This document shows, one piece after another, positions 45,409-53,668 of a DNA stretch of 64,000 nt. The position numbers and the translations under genes are program-made. The notes beneath the pieces are model-generated. The model worked only from the letters and a program-made list of their open reading frames with translations. It ran no database searches and was not told the DNA's origin. The stretch spans positions 682,001 to 746,000 of the forward strand of contig NZ_FOVZ01000002.1 of the NCBI RefSeq assembly GCF_900115295.1. Direction: 5' to 3'. This DNA comes from Sphingomonas sp. OK281 (GTDB taxonomy: Bacteria; Pseudomonadota; Alphaproteobacteria; Sphingomonadales; Sphingomonadaceae). The stretch's first letter is position 1, and each line of letters starts with the position of its first letter.

Positions 45409-47286
45409 ATGCGTATCCCCGCCTTAGCCACCGCCCTCGGTCTCGTCCTCGCATCCCCCGCCGTCGCGCAGACTATCGCCCCGATCCTAACCACCCCCGA
45501 CGCGCACGACCCGCACAGCTACGCCCGCCCCGCCGAGGCGCGCGTCACGCACGTCGCGCTCGATCTCGCCGCCGACTTCGACACCCACGTCATCCGCGGC
45601 ATCGCCACGCTCGACATCCTGGCGAAACCGGGCGCGAAGCTTGTGCTCGACGACAACGGCCTGAAGATCGTCAACATCACCGACGCTGCGGGCAAGCCGC
45701 TCCCCTACGAAGTCGGAGCGGTCGACAAGATCCACGGCGCACCACTGACCGTCACGCTCAACGGCGCGAAGAAAATCCGCATCGCCTACGCCTCGTCCCC
45801 CGACGCCAAGGCGCTGCAATGGCTCACCCCTGCGCAGACCGCGGGCAAGAAACAGCCGTTCCTGTTCAGCCAGGGCGAGGCGATCCTCAACCGCAGCTGG
45901 ATCCCGACGCAGGACTCCCCCGGCATCCGCCAGACCTGGGAGGCCAAGATCGTCGTCCCCAAGCAACTCACCGCGGTGATGAGCGGGCTCGCGACCGGCA
46001 AGCCCGCCTGCGTCGCAGATCGCTGCACGTTCCAGTACAAGATGGACAAGCCCGTCGCGCCATACCTGATCGCGCTCGCGGTCGGCGACATCGCGTTCAA
46101 GTCGACCGGCCCGCGCACCGGCATCTGGGCCGAACCCGCGACCTTGCCCAAGGCAGCCTATGAATTCGGCGAGCTCGAGAAGTTCGTCGCCGCCGCGGAA
46201 GGGCTGTACGGTCCGTATCGCTGGGGCCGCTACGACGTGCTGGTCCTGCCGCCGTCGTTCCCGTTCGGCGGCATGGAGAACCCGACGCTCACCTTCGCCA
46301 CGCCGACCGCGATCGCCGGCGATCGCAGCCTCGTCTCGCTGATCGCGCACGAACTCGCGCACAGCTGGTCGGGCAATCTCGTGACGAACGCGACCTGGGA
46401 CGATTTCTGGCTCAACGAAGGCTTCACCAGCTATTTCGAGAACCGCATCATGGAGGCGCTCTACGGCAAGCGCCGCGCCGACATGGAGGCCGACCTCGCC
46501 TGGACCGACATGCTCGCCGCGGTGAAGGACGCTGGTGGCCCCGCCGCGAAGGACACGCAGCTCCACCTAGACCTCGACGCCGCACGCGATCCCGACGACG
46601 GCATGACGCAGATCGCCTACGACAAGGGCGCCGCCTTCCTCCGCACGATCGAGAAGCAGGTCGGCCGCGCACGGTGGGACGCGTATCTCCGCAGCTATTT
46701 CGACCGCCACGCCTTCCAGCCGCAGACCAGCGCCGGCTTCCTCGCCGACCTCAAGTCGAAGCTGCTCACCCCCGCCGAAGCCAAGACGATCGGCGTCGAT
46801 GCGTGGGTCTACAGCCCCGGCATCCCGGCGAACGCGGTGCACGTGACGTCCGCCGCGTTCCCCGCGGTCGATGCTGCGGCCAAGGCATACGCAGCAGGCG
46901 GTCCAGTGTCCGCCGTTCCGGGCAAGGCGACGACGCAGGAGATCACGCGGTTCATCACGCAATTACCGCGCAAACTCTCGGTCGAGCGGTTGAAAACGCT
47001 CGACACCGCGTTCGGTTGGAACACCACCGGCAATGCCGAGATCCGCTTCGCCTGGCTGCAACTCGCGCTCGCCAATCACTATGCGCCCGCCGACGCCTCG
47101 GCCGAGCAGTTCCTCACCTCGCAGGGCAGGCGCAAATTCGTCGCGCCGCTGTTCCAGCAGCTGATGGAGTCGGGCGACTGGGGCCACAAGCTGGCGATGG
47201 AGATCTACGGCAAGGCGCGGCCGGGCTATCACGCGGTCACGCAGGTCACCGTGGACCGCATAACCGGCTGGAAACTCATGAACTGA
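45409..47286 (+). CDS. M1 family metallopeptidase (exported aminopeptidase)
   Basis: This 625-residue zinc aminopeptidase is of the LTA4H/aminopeptidase B branch. It has a signal peptide (MRIPALATALGLVLASPAVA), the substrate motif FGGMENPTL, zinc site H314-E-L-A-H318 and third ligand E337 (HExxH-x18-E), a conserved Tyr about 85 residues later, and a C-terminal armadillo-like helical domain. It is expected to trim peptides in the periplasm. The start at 45409 follows the repeat; longer frames are repeat-encoded. Confidence 0.93.
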   Translation: MRIPALATALGLVLASPAVAQTIAPILTTPDAHDPHSYARPAEARVTHVALDLAADFDTHVIRGIATLDILAKPGAKLVLDDNGLKIVNITDAAGKPLPYEVGAVDKIHGAPLTVTLNGAKKIRIAYASSPDAKALQWLTPAQTAGKKQPFLFSQGEAILNRSWIPTQDSPGIRQTWEAKIVVPKQLTAVMSGLATGKPACVADRCTFQYKMDKPVAPYLIALAVGDIAFKSTGPRTGIWAEPATLPKAAYEFGELEKFVAAAEGLYGPYRWGRYDVLVLPPSFPFGGMENPTLTFATPTAIAGDRSLVSLIAHELAHSWSGNLVTNATWDDFWLNEGFTSYFENRIMEALYGKRRADMEADLAWTDMLAAVKDAGGPAAKDTQLHLDLDAARDPDDGMTQIAYDKGAAFLRTIEKQVGRARWDAYLRSYFDRHAFQPQTSAGFLADLKSKLLTPAEAKTIGVDAWVYSPGIPANAVHVTSAAFPAVDAAAKAYAAGGPVSAVPGKATTQEITRFITQLPRKLSVERLKTLDTAFGWNTTGNAEIRFAWLQLALANHYAPADASAEQFLTSQGRRKFVAPLFQQLMESGDWGHKLAMEIYGKARPGYHAVTQVTVDRITGWKLMN

Positions 47287-47423
47287 GCCAGCGAGGCTGC
47301 CCATTCGGGGCGTTGGTCGGCGCGGTAACACGCTTCGTCGGATATGGTTCCCGGCCGGGTTTCAATTAAATCGAACCTCCCGTAGCCAGACTGTGACGAA
47401 CGGGTTTTGGCCGGGGGGTCTCG

Positions 47424-48041
47424 ATGAATTTCAAGGCGTTAGCAGCGCGTTTTGCGCTGGTGGTATCGTGCGGTCTGATGACGGCCACACCGGCAGCAGC
47501 CCAGTTCTGGCAGTGCGTGACGTTCGCGCGCTCGGTGTCGGGGATCGAAATCCGCGGCAACGCCAACACCTGGTGGGGGCAAGCCGAGGGTCGCTACGAG
47601 CGCGGCCATGCTCCCAAGGCAGGCGCGGTCCTAGCATTCGCCGCCACCTCGCGGATGCGCGTCGGCCATGTCGCGATGGTCTCGAAGGTCGTCAGCGACC
47701 GCGAAGTCCTCCTTACGCATGCCAACTGGTCGCGCCCCGGCGCGATCGAGACCAACGTCCGCGCGGTCGACGTCTCGCCGGCCGGTGACTGGAGCATGGT
47801 CAAGGTGTGGTACGGCCCGCAAGGCGACCTCGGCACCTCGGCCTACCCGACCAAGGGCTTCATCTACTCGGGCCACGCTCCGGCTGGCGACACGCTCGAC
47901 GCACAGCCTTCGTACCAGATGGCCAGTGCCACCCACACCATCACCGCAACGCAGCGCGCCAACGCCGCGCAGCTCGCGACGATCCAGCACGGCCCGACCG
48001 ACCCCCGCGGGATCTTCACGCTGGTGAACGAGGCGAACTGA
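47424..48041 (+). CDS. CHAP-domain exported cell-wall hydrolase
   Basis: This 205-residue protein has a signal peptide (to about residue 26, ...ATPAAAQ) and a CHAP (NlpC/P60-like) domain: catalytic C31 in FWQCVTFARS, H82 in RVGHVAMV, and N101 in LTHANWS. CHAP proteins cleave peptidoglycan peptides as amidase or endopeptidase. The C-terminal third is Thr/Ala-rich and unstructured. A GGGG-type ribosome site lies nearby. Single gene. Confidence 0.88.
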   Translation: MNFKALAARFALVVSCGLMTATPAAAQFWQCVTFARSVSGIEIRGNANTWWGQAEGRYERGHAPKAGAVLAFAATSRMRVGHVAMVSKVVSDREVLLTHANWSRPGAIETNVRAVDVSPAGDWSMVKVWYGPQGDLGTSAYPTKGFIYSGHAPAGDTLDAQPSYQMASATHTITATQRANAAQLATIQHGPTDPRGIFTLVNEAN

Positions 48042-48412
48042 GGTTCGTTTTTGCGGTGGGGTGCGGGGCTCGGTCCGGCATCTGCGGCACTTGGTCCCCA
48101 ACTCGCCAGTCTAGCGTTTCGCTACTGATCGCCCCCTGACAGATATGCACTTCAGCTTCCCCAGATTGCACCCCCCCCGGCGAAGGCCGGGGCCCAATTG
48201 GAAAGGTCGCAGTAACGGAACGCTGCCGTCTATCAGCGGCGTTTCCCAATTGGACCCCGGCCTCCGCCGGGGGGGGGGCAAAAAAAGTTGCGGCCCCGCC
48301 ACCTTCTTGTTCTCCCGCGAAGGCAGGAGCCCAGTCTGGACCCCCGCCTTCGCGGGGGAACACGCTACCTGCTCAGTTCCAGTACGCGCCGAACACGTTC
48401 AAACGAGCGCCC
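48042..48412. repeat. 371-base gap with palindromic elements of families E and F
   Basis: Family E runs about 48171-48278: a C-tract plus GGCGAAGGCCGGGGCCCAAT on the left, and TTGGACCCCGGCCTCCGCCG with a run of ten G on the right. Family F follows at 48308-48361: TCTCCCGCGAAGGCAGGAGC against CCCGCCTTCGCGGGGGA. Both lie between convergent genes. The ten-G tract is prone to sequencing or replication slippage. Confidence 0.82.
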
Positions 48413-48901
48413 TCAAGCAACCTTGAACGTCAGCGCATCGCCATTCATGCAATACCGCTTCCCCGTAGGCTTGGGCCCATCGTCGAACACGTGCCCCAGA
48501 TGCCCGCCACACCGCCGGCAATGCACCTCGGTCCGCCCCATCCCCATCGTCGAATCCACCCGCGTCCGCACCGCGTTCGGCAACGGCTGCCAGAAGCTCG
48601 GCCAACCCGTGCCGCTCTCGAACTTGGTCTTCGACGAGAAGTTCGGCAGCGCGCAGCCGCCGCACGAGAATATCCCCGCGCGATGTTCGCCGTTGAGAGG
48701 GCTCGAATAGGGCCGCTCGGTTCCCTCCTTGCGCAGCGTATCATAGGCGTCGGGCGACAGCTTTTTGCGCCACTGCGCGTCGGTCAGCGTCACCTCGAAC
48801 CGCTCGGCAGCCTGCGCGGGTTGCGACGTGCACCCCCAGAGCGCGAAGCCGGCGACGCCCGCTCCGGCAAGCGTGAGGAAAGCGCGGCGGTCCTGGGTCA
48901 T
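48413..48901 (-). CDS. msrB: Exported peptide-methionine (R)-S-oxide reductase MsrB
   Basis: This 162-residue enzyme reduces methionine-R-sulfoxide in proteins. The N-terminus TQDRRAFLTLAGAGVAGFA is a twin-arginine (Tat) signal, and a lipobox-like LWGC follows, so it acts in the periplasm, perhaps as a lipoprotein. The Zn cysteines are in SCGGC and CRRCGGH; the catalytic Cys is in RYCMNG. The start at 48901 is preceded by GGAG; ATG 48913 is also in frame but weaker and sits next to a palindrome. Confidence 0.9.
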   Translation of the reverse strand: MTQDRRAFLTLAGAGVAGFALWGCTSQPAQAAERFEVTLTDAQWRKKLSPDAYDTLRKEGTERPYSSPLNGEHRAGIFSCGGCALPNFSSKTKFESGTGWPSFWQPLPNAVRTRVDSTMGMGRTEVHCRRCGGHLGHVFDDGPKPTGKRYCMNGDALTFKVA

Positions 48902-48913
48902 GTTCGTCTCCAT

Positions 48914-48939
48914 GGTTCGGATATAGGTACGTCCGAACC
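48914..48939. promoter_or_regulatory. Perfect inverted repeat upstream of msrB (candidate operator)
   Basis: GGTTCGGA (48914-48921) and TCCGAACC (48932-48939) are perfect inverted repeats ten bases apart. The element lies 13-38 bases before the msrB start, in the short gap before the P450 gene end. It has the form of a dimeric repressor site. No regulator gene lies beside it. Confidence 0.55.
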
Positions 48940-48962
48940 ACCCGATAAGGTTACGCCAAGCT

Positions 48963-50198
48963 TCAGTATTTGCTGATTTCCACCGGCAGCGTGCGATAGC
49001 CGTGGACGAAGCACGCGGCGACCCGCGTCGGTTCGGCGAGCACGTTGATCCGCATGCGGCGGGCGGCCATCTCCTCCAGCAGGATCGCGATCTGCATCTC
49101 GGCCAGCCGCGCGCCGACGCAGCGGTGGATGCCATGCCCGAAAGCCAGGTGCCGCCGCGCGTTCGGCCGATCCACGACGATCGAATCCGCATCGTCGCCG
49201 AATACGCTCTCGTCGCGGTTCGCCGAGATGTACCAGAGCGCAAGCTTGTCGCCGGCCTTGATCTGCTGGCCCATCAATTCCGCGTCCGCCGTTGCGGTGC
49301 GGCGCATGTGCGCGAGCGGCGTCTGCCAGCGCAGGATCTCACTCACCGCGTTGGGAATCAGCGTCGGGTCCACCTCCAGCTTCGCGCGCGACTCCGGAAA
49401 TTTGTCGAGGCCGTAGGCGAGCGCCGACATCGAATTGCCCGTCGTGTCGTTGCCGCCGACGATCAGCAGGATGAGGTTCCCGATGAACTCGTTGTGATCC
49501 ATGTGGCTCATCGCGTCCGAATGGATCATCATTGAGATCAGGTCGGGCGTCGGATCCTTGTCGATCTTCGCGTCCCAGAGGTTTTTAAAATACGAGCCGC
49601 ATTCGAACATGTGCGCGAGCCGTTGACCGCGGAGTTCCTCGTTCTTCACGATCTCGATATCGCCTGCCCAATCCGACCATAAGGTCAGTTTCCGCCGGTC
49701 GGCCCATGGGAAGTCGAACAGGATCGCGAGCATCTGCGTGGTGAGCTCGATCGCGACCGTATCGACCCAGTCGAACGGCGTGTTCCACGGCAGGCTGTCG
49801 AGCATGTCCGCGGTCCGCCGCCGGATATCGCCCGACATCCGGGTCATTTCGCTGGGGGTGAAGGCCGGCGCGACGGTGCGGCGCTGGCCGGTATGCACGG
49901 GGCGATCGCGCGCGATGAACATCGGCATCGATACGTCGCGCTCGGCGATGAAATCGGCGATCGTGATCCCGCCGGCCTCGGACGAGTAGAGATCGGGGAG
50001 AGATTCGACCTCGACGATGCCCTTGTAGGTGGAGACCGACCAATAGGGGCCGTAGTCCGAATGCTCGACGTAATGGACAGGCGCCTCGGCGCGGAGCCGG
50101 GCGAACGGCGCCTGCCAGAGGTCGTCGCGGTAGAGTTCGGCGCGACTCACGTCGAGCGGATCGACCGTCTGCGCCACGTCTCTTGCCAGAGTCGCCAT
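48963..50198 (-). CDS. Cytochrome P450
   Basis: This 411-residue bacterial class I P450 has the haem motif FGHGIHRCVG with ligand C360, the I-helix LIVGGNDTTGNS, and the ExxR motif in EILRWQ. It has no membrane anchor and is likely a soluble monooxygenase that needs a ferredoxin and reductase. The nearest ferredoxin gene is at 32129. The substrate is unknown, although CYP108/CYP153-like alphaproteobacterial enzymes take terpenes or alkanes. GGGGAGAGAG precedes ATG 50198. Confidence 0.92.
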   Translation of the reverse strand: MATLARDVAQTVDPLDVSRAELYRDDLWQAPFARLRAEAPVHYVEHSDYGPYWSVSTYKGIVEVESLPDLYSSEAGGITIADFIAERDVSMPMFIARDRPVHTGQRRTVAPAFTPSEMTRMSGDIRRRTADMLDSLPWNTPFDWVDTVAIELTTQMLAILFDFPWADRRKLTLWSDWAGDIEIVKNEELRGQRLAHMFECGSYFKNLWDAKIDKDPTPDLISMMIHSDAMSHMDHNEFIGNLILLIVGGNDTTGNSMSALAYGLDKFPESRAKLEVDPTLIPNAVSEILRWQTPLAHMRRTATADAELMGQQIKAGDKLALWYISANRDESVFGDDADSIVVDRPNARRHLAFGHGIHRCVGARLAEMQIAILLEEMAARRMRINVLAEPTRVAACFVHGYRTLPVEISKY

Positions 50199-50261
50199 CG
50201 TCTCTCTCCCCTGTTTTGCCACAGGAGAGGCTTTGCTGACACTTATGTCAATAGTCGCCGT

Positions 50262-50339
50262 TCTCCTGCGAACGCAGGAGTCCAGGGTAACAAACGCCAT
50301 CCCTCGCGGTCCTGGGCTCCTGCGTTCGCAGGAGAACGG
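50262..50339. repeat. Palindromic element family F-like, upstream of the P450 gene
   Basis: GTTCTCCTGCGAACGCAGGA at the left, itself a hairpin, is repeated as the complement TCCTGCGTTCGCAGGAGAAC at the right; the inner CCAGGGT/TCCTGGGC blocks also pair. It lies between the P450 start and the end of the ABC permease gene, so it is in the P450 5' region. Confidence 0.82.
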
Positions 50340-51575
50340 TTAAGCGACTGCCTTCGCCTTCCGCCGCCAGAACGGCCGGGCGCTGCCCGATTGCAGCACG
50401 CCCCGCCGGAACAGCCTCGCGCCCACGCTAATGAAGATCGTCACCCACAACGCCTGCCACGCAAGCGCCGCGACATGTGGCCAAAGCTCGGGCGAGTTCG
50501 CCGCCCGGCCCGCCATCGCGAACGGCGACGACAACGGGAACAGTTCGGCGGCGGTCGCGATCCAGCTGCCGGGATGCGACACCGCTGCCGACGACAGTCC
50601 GAACATCGCGACCTGCAGGATCGTGATCGGCAACGACAGCATCTGGATCTCGCGCATCGTCGTCGCCTGCGCCCCGACGCCGAGAAACACCGACCCGAGC
50701 AGCAGATACGCCATGCTGAAATACGCCGCGAACAGCAGCGCGAACATCGGTGCGCCGACCGCGGGCGTCAGGTCGCCTAGCGCGACCGCGGCGGCGGCGG
50801 GCATCAGCGACGTGATCTGCGTGACGACGGTGCCCCAGAACGCGACGAACAGCACCGCGACGCCGAACATGCCGATCAGCTTGCCGAAGAACACCGACTC
50901 CAAGGGCACTGCGGCGGCGAGCACCTCGATCACCTTGTTGTTGCGTTCCTCGGCCATCGTGCCGACGACCTGGCCGGACAGGAACAGCGTCAGGAAGAAG
51001 ATCCCGAACACCGCGAAGAACGCCGACTGGTGCTGGCCACCGACCGAGGTGGTCGCGCGCGTGATCTGCGTCTTGGTCGCCGTGATCCTGGGCAGCGTGC
51101 CGCCCAGCTTCTGCGCGGCAAGCGTCGTCTGCGCGAGCATCCCGAGATAGTCTGCCGAGCGTTGGCCGCGTGGTCCGTACAGGATCTGCGGCGCGTCGAG
51201 CGGACCGTACAGCACCGCGGACGCGTCGATATCCTTGGTCTCGAACGCCGCGCGTGCCTGCGCCGCGGGGTCAGCCGAGGGCGCGGTGGTGGTCAGCCCC
51301 GGTGGGGCCTCGTCGTCGCGGAACACGCCGCGCAGCCGCGTGTCGGCTTCGGCGATCGGGCGCGTGATGGCGGCGGGGACGATCGCGATGATCCGCGTCT
51401 TGTCCTGTGCGCCCCCACTGACGCTCGCCGCACCCAGTCCGCCGATCGCGCCGAACGATCCCATGATGACCGGCGCGAACAGGAACAGCAGGAAGATCGG
51501 CGTGAACACCGTGGCGATGAAGTCGCGGCGCGCGATCGTGAAGGTCTGGCGGAGCGTCCGGCGAAAACGGCTCAT
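50340..51575 (-). CDS. ABC-2 type (NatB-like) permease
   Basis: This 411-residue membrane protein has one N-terminal helix after a basic start (RRDFIATVFTPIFLLFLFAPV), a large extracytoplasmic domain (about 45-175) and about five C-terminal helices, as in NatB/ABC-2 permeases. NKVIEVLAAAVPLESVFFGK is the ABC-2 signature segment. Its start overlaps the ATPase stop (ATGA). Na+ or drug export is possible; the substrate is unknown. Confidence 0.88.
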   Translation of the reverse strand: MSRFRRTLRQTFTIARRDFIATVFTPIFLLFLFAPVIMGSFGAIGGLGAASVSGGAQDKTRIIAIVPAAITRPIAEADTRLRGVFRDDEAPPGLTTTAPSADPAAQARAAFETKDIDASAVLYGPLDAPQILYGPRGQRSADYLGMLAQTTLAAQKLGGTLPRITATKTQITRATTSVGGQHQSAFFAVFGIFFLTLFLSGQVVGTMAEERNNKVIEVLAAAVPLESVFFGKLIGMFGVAVLFVAFWGTVVTQITSLMPAAAAVALGDLTPAVGAPMFALLFAAYFSMAYLLLGSVFLGVGAQATTMREIQMLSLPITILQVAMFGLSSAAVSHPGSWIATAAELFPLSSPFAMAGRAANSPELWPHVAALAWQALWVTIFISVGARLFRRGVLQSGSARPFWRRKAKAVA

Positions 51576-52498
51576 GCCGCATCCTCCTTCGCGACGTCCG
51601 CATACTGCCCGACGATCCGGACGAACGCCTCATGCAAGCCGGGCCGCTCGATCGACAGCCCCGAAATCCCGTATCCCGCTTCGATCAGTCTCACGAGCAA
51701 GCTCTCGATCCCCTCGTTCGGCAGCTCGAACCGCCAGCTATCCCCGTCCTGCACCGCATCCCCCGGCAAGACGCCGCGTATCGCCGGATCGGGACGGTGC
51801 GGCGTGTAGTGGACGCGCTGCGGCAATATCCCGCGCGCGTCGGCCACGGTGCCTTCGAACCGGCGCTTGCCGCCGGCGATGATCGCCAGCCGGTCGCATA
51901 GCCGCTCGGCATGGCTCATGATATGCGTCGAGAACAGGATCGTCGCGCCGCGATCCCGCTCGTTGAGGATCAGCTTCTCGAGCCGCTCCTGATTGACCGG
52001 ATCGAGCCCCGAAAACGGCTCGTCGAGCACCAGCAGGTCGGGCTGGTGCACCACCGAGCCGAGCAACTGCACCAATTGCGCCATGCCCTTGGACAGTTTC
52101 CGGATCTTCTCGTCGACCGCATGGCCAAGACCCGCGGCCTCCATCAGCACCACCGCCCGCTCGCGCCCGGTCTTCCAGTCTAGCCCGCGCAGAGCCCCCA
52201 GGAACGCGATCGCCTCGCGCGCCTTCATCGCCGGATACAGTCCGCGCTCCTCGGGCAGATACCCGACCCGGTCGCTCGCATCGCGCGGATTGTCGTAGCC
52301 GAGCAGCGTGCGGCTACCCTCGTCGGGCTCGATGATCCCCAGCAGCATGCGCAGCGTCGTCGTCTTGCCCGCGCCGTTGGGCCCGAGCACGCCGTACACC
52401 GATCCGCGCGGCACCATCATGTCCACCCCGTCGACCACGCGCCGATCGCCGAACCGCTTCACGATCCCGTTCGCGGTGACCGCCCATTCATCGTTCAC
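51572..52498 (-). CDS. ABC transporter ATP-binding protein (NatA-like)
   Basis: This 308-residue ATPase partner of the permease has Walker A LGPNGAGKTTT (about 38-48), a Q-loop-like YLPEERGLYP, a degenerate signature (LSKGMAQLVQ), Walker B LLVLDEPFSGLDP and the H-loop in STHIMSHAE. Its C-terminal domain is of the DUF4162 type seen in NatA-like proteins. The start is GTG 52498 with AGGAAG seven bases upstream. Confidence 0.92.
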   Translation of the reverse strand: MNDEWAVTANGIVKRFGDRRVVDGVDMMVPRGSVYGVLGPNGAGKTTTLRMLLGIIEPDEGSRTLLGYDNPRDASDRVGYLPEERGLYPAMKAREAIAFLGALRGLDWKTGRERAVVLMEAAGLGHAVDEKIRKLSKGMAQLVQLLGSVVHQPDLLVLDEPFSGLDPVNQERLEKLILNERDRGATILFSTHIMSHAERLCDRLAIIAGGKRRFEGTVADARGILPQRVHYTPHRPDPAIRGVLPGDAVQDGDSWRFELPNEGIESLLVRLIEAGYGISGLSIERPGLHEAFVRIVGQYADVAKEDAA

Positions 52499-52542
52499 GC
52501 GCAATCTTCCTACCGAGGGTGGCGTCGTGGTAGCGGGCGGAC

Positions 52543-53607
52543 GTGGCGCAAGACAAGCTGGAACACAGGCTCAAGGCCAAAGCGGCGGAACTGGGCTTCG
52601 TCGCGTGCGGGATCGCGCATGCGGGCGCTGCGCCGCGTGCCGGCGAACGGCTACACCAGTGGCTCGCTGACGGGCGCCACGGCGACATGATCTGGATGGA
52701 GGAGCGCAAGCACCACCGCGAGAGTCCCGCCGGCTTGTGGCCCGAAGTCCGCAGCGTGATCGCGCTCGGCATGAGCTATGCGCCGAAGGACGATCCGTTG
52801 CGGCTCGCGGACGAGGGCGGGGTAGGGCGAATCTCGGTCTACGCGCAGGGGCCCGATTATCACGATGTCGTGAAGCGCCAGTTGAAGGCGCTCGGACGGT
52901 GGCTGGCGGCGGAGGCGGGGCGCGACCTGCCGCCGTTCGATCTAAAGGTGTTCGTCGACACCGCGCCGGTGATGGAAAAGCCGCTCGCCGAAGCCGCCGG
53001 GCTCGGCTGGCAGGGCAAGCACACCAATCTCGTCAGTCGCGAGCATGGCAGCTGGCTGTTCCTCGGCGCGATCTACACGACGCTCGATCTGGAACCGGAC
53101 AGGGGCGGCGTCGACACCTGCGGCAGTTGCGACGCGTGCCAGACAGCCTGCCCGACCGCCGCCTTCCCGCGGCCGTACCAGCTCGATGCCCGCCGCTGCA
53201 TCTCCTACCTCACGATCGAGCATGCCGGCCCGATCCCGCACGAGTTCCGCGCCGCGATCGGCAACCGCATCTACGGTTGCGACGACTGCCTCGCCGTCTG
53301 CCCCTGGAACAAGTTCGCCGCGGCGGCCAACGCGAACCTCGCCTTCCACCCCCGCGCCGAACTGGTCGCGCCCGAACTCGCCGACATCCTTGCGCTCGAC
53401 GACGCCGGTTTCCGCCAGGTTTTCGCCGGCTCGCCGATCAAGCGCATCGGCCGCGACAAGATGATCCGCAACGCCCTGATCGCGGCGGGCAACAGCGGCG
53501 ATGCTGGCCTGACCCCTCTCGTGCGAAGCCTGCTGTCCGACCAAAACGCGGTAGTGCGCGACGCTGCCGATTGGGCGCTGTCCCGCCTCGACACGCTCGA
53601 CGCATAA
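52543..53607 (+). CDS. queG: Epoxyqueuosine reductase QueG
   Basis: QueG does the last step of queuosine synthesis on tRNA wobble G34, a cobalamin-dependent reduction of epoxyqueuosine. The 354-residue protein has an N-terminal cobalamin-binding part (DTAPVMEKPLAEAAGLGWQGKHTNL) and two [4Fe-4S] motifs, CGSCDACQTACP and CDDCLAVCPW, then a short C-terminal HEAT-like part. The start is GTG 52543. One likely substrate tRNA, tRNA-Tyr, is encoded at 30972. Confidence 0.94.
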   Translation: MAQDKLEHRLKAKAAELGFVACGIAHAGAAPRAGERLHQWLADGRHGDMIWMEERKHHRESPAGLWPEVRSVIALGMSYAPKDDPLRLADEGGVGRISVYAQGPDYHDVVKRQLKALGRWLAAEAGRDLPPFDLKVFVDTAPVMEKPLAEAAGLGWQGKHTNLVSREHGSWLFLGAIYTTLDLEPDRGGVDTCGSCDACQTACPTAAFPRPYQLDARRCISYLTIEHAGPIPHEFRAAIGNRIYGCDDCLAVCPWNKFAAAANANLAFHPRAELVAPELADILALDDAGFRQVFAGSPIKRIGRDKMIRNALIAAGNSGDAGLTPLVRSLLSDQNAVVRDAADWALSRLDTLDA

Positions 53608-53668
53608 CCCTCCCTTACCGTATTCGTAACCTCTCCGCTGGTACGGCGTCGCGACCATTGGAGGGTTC

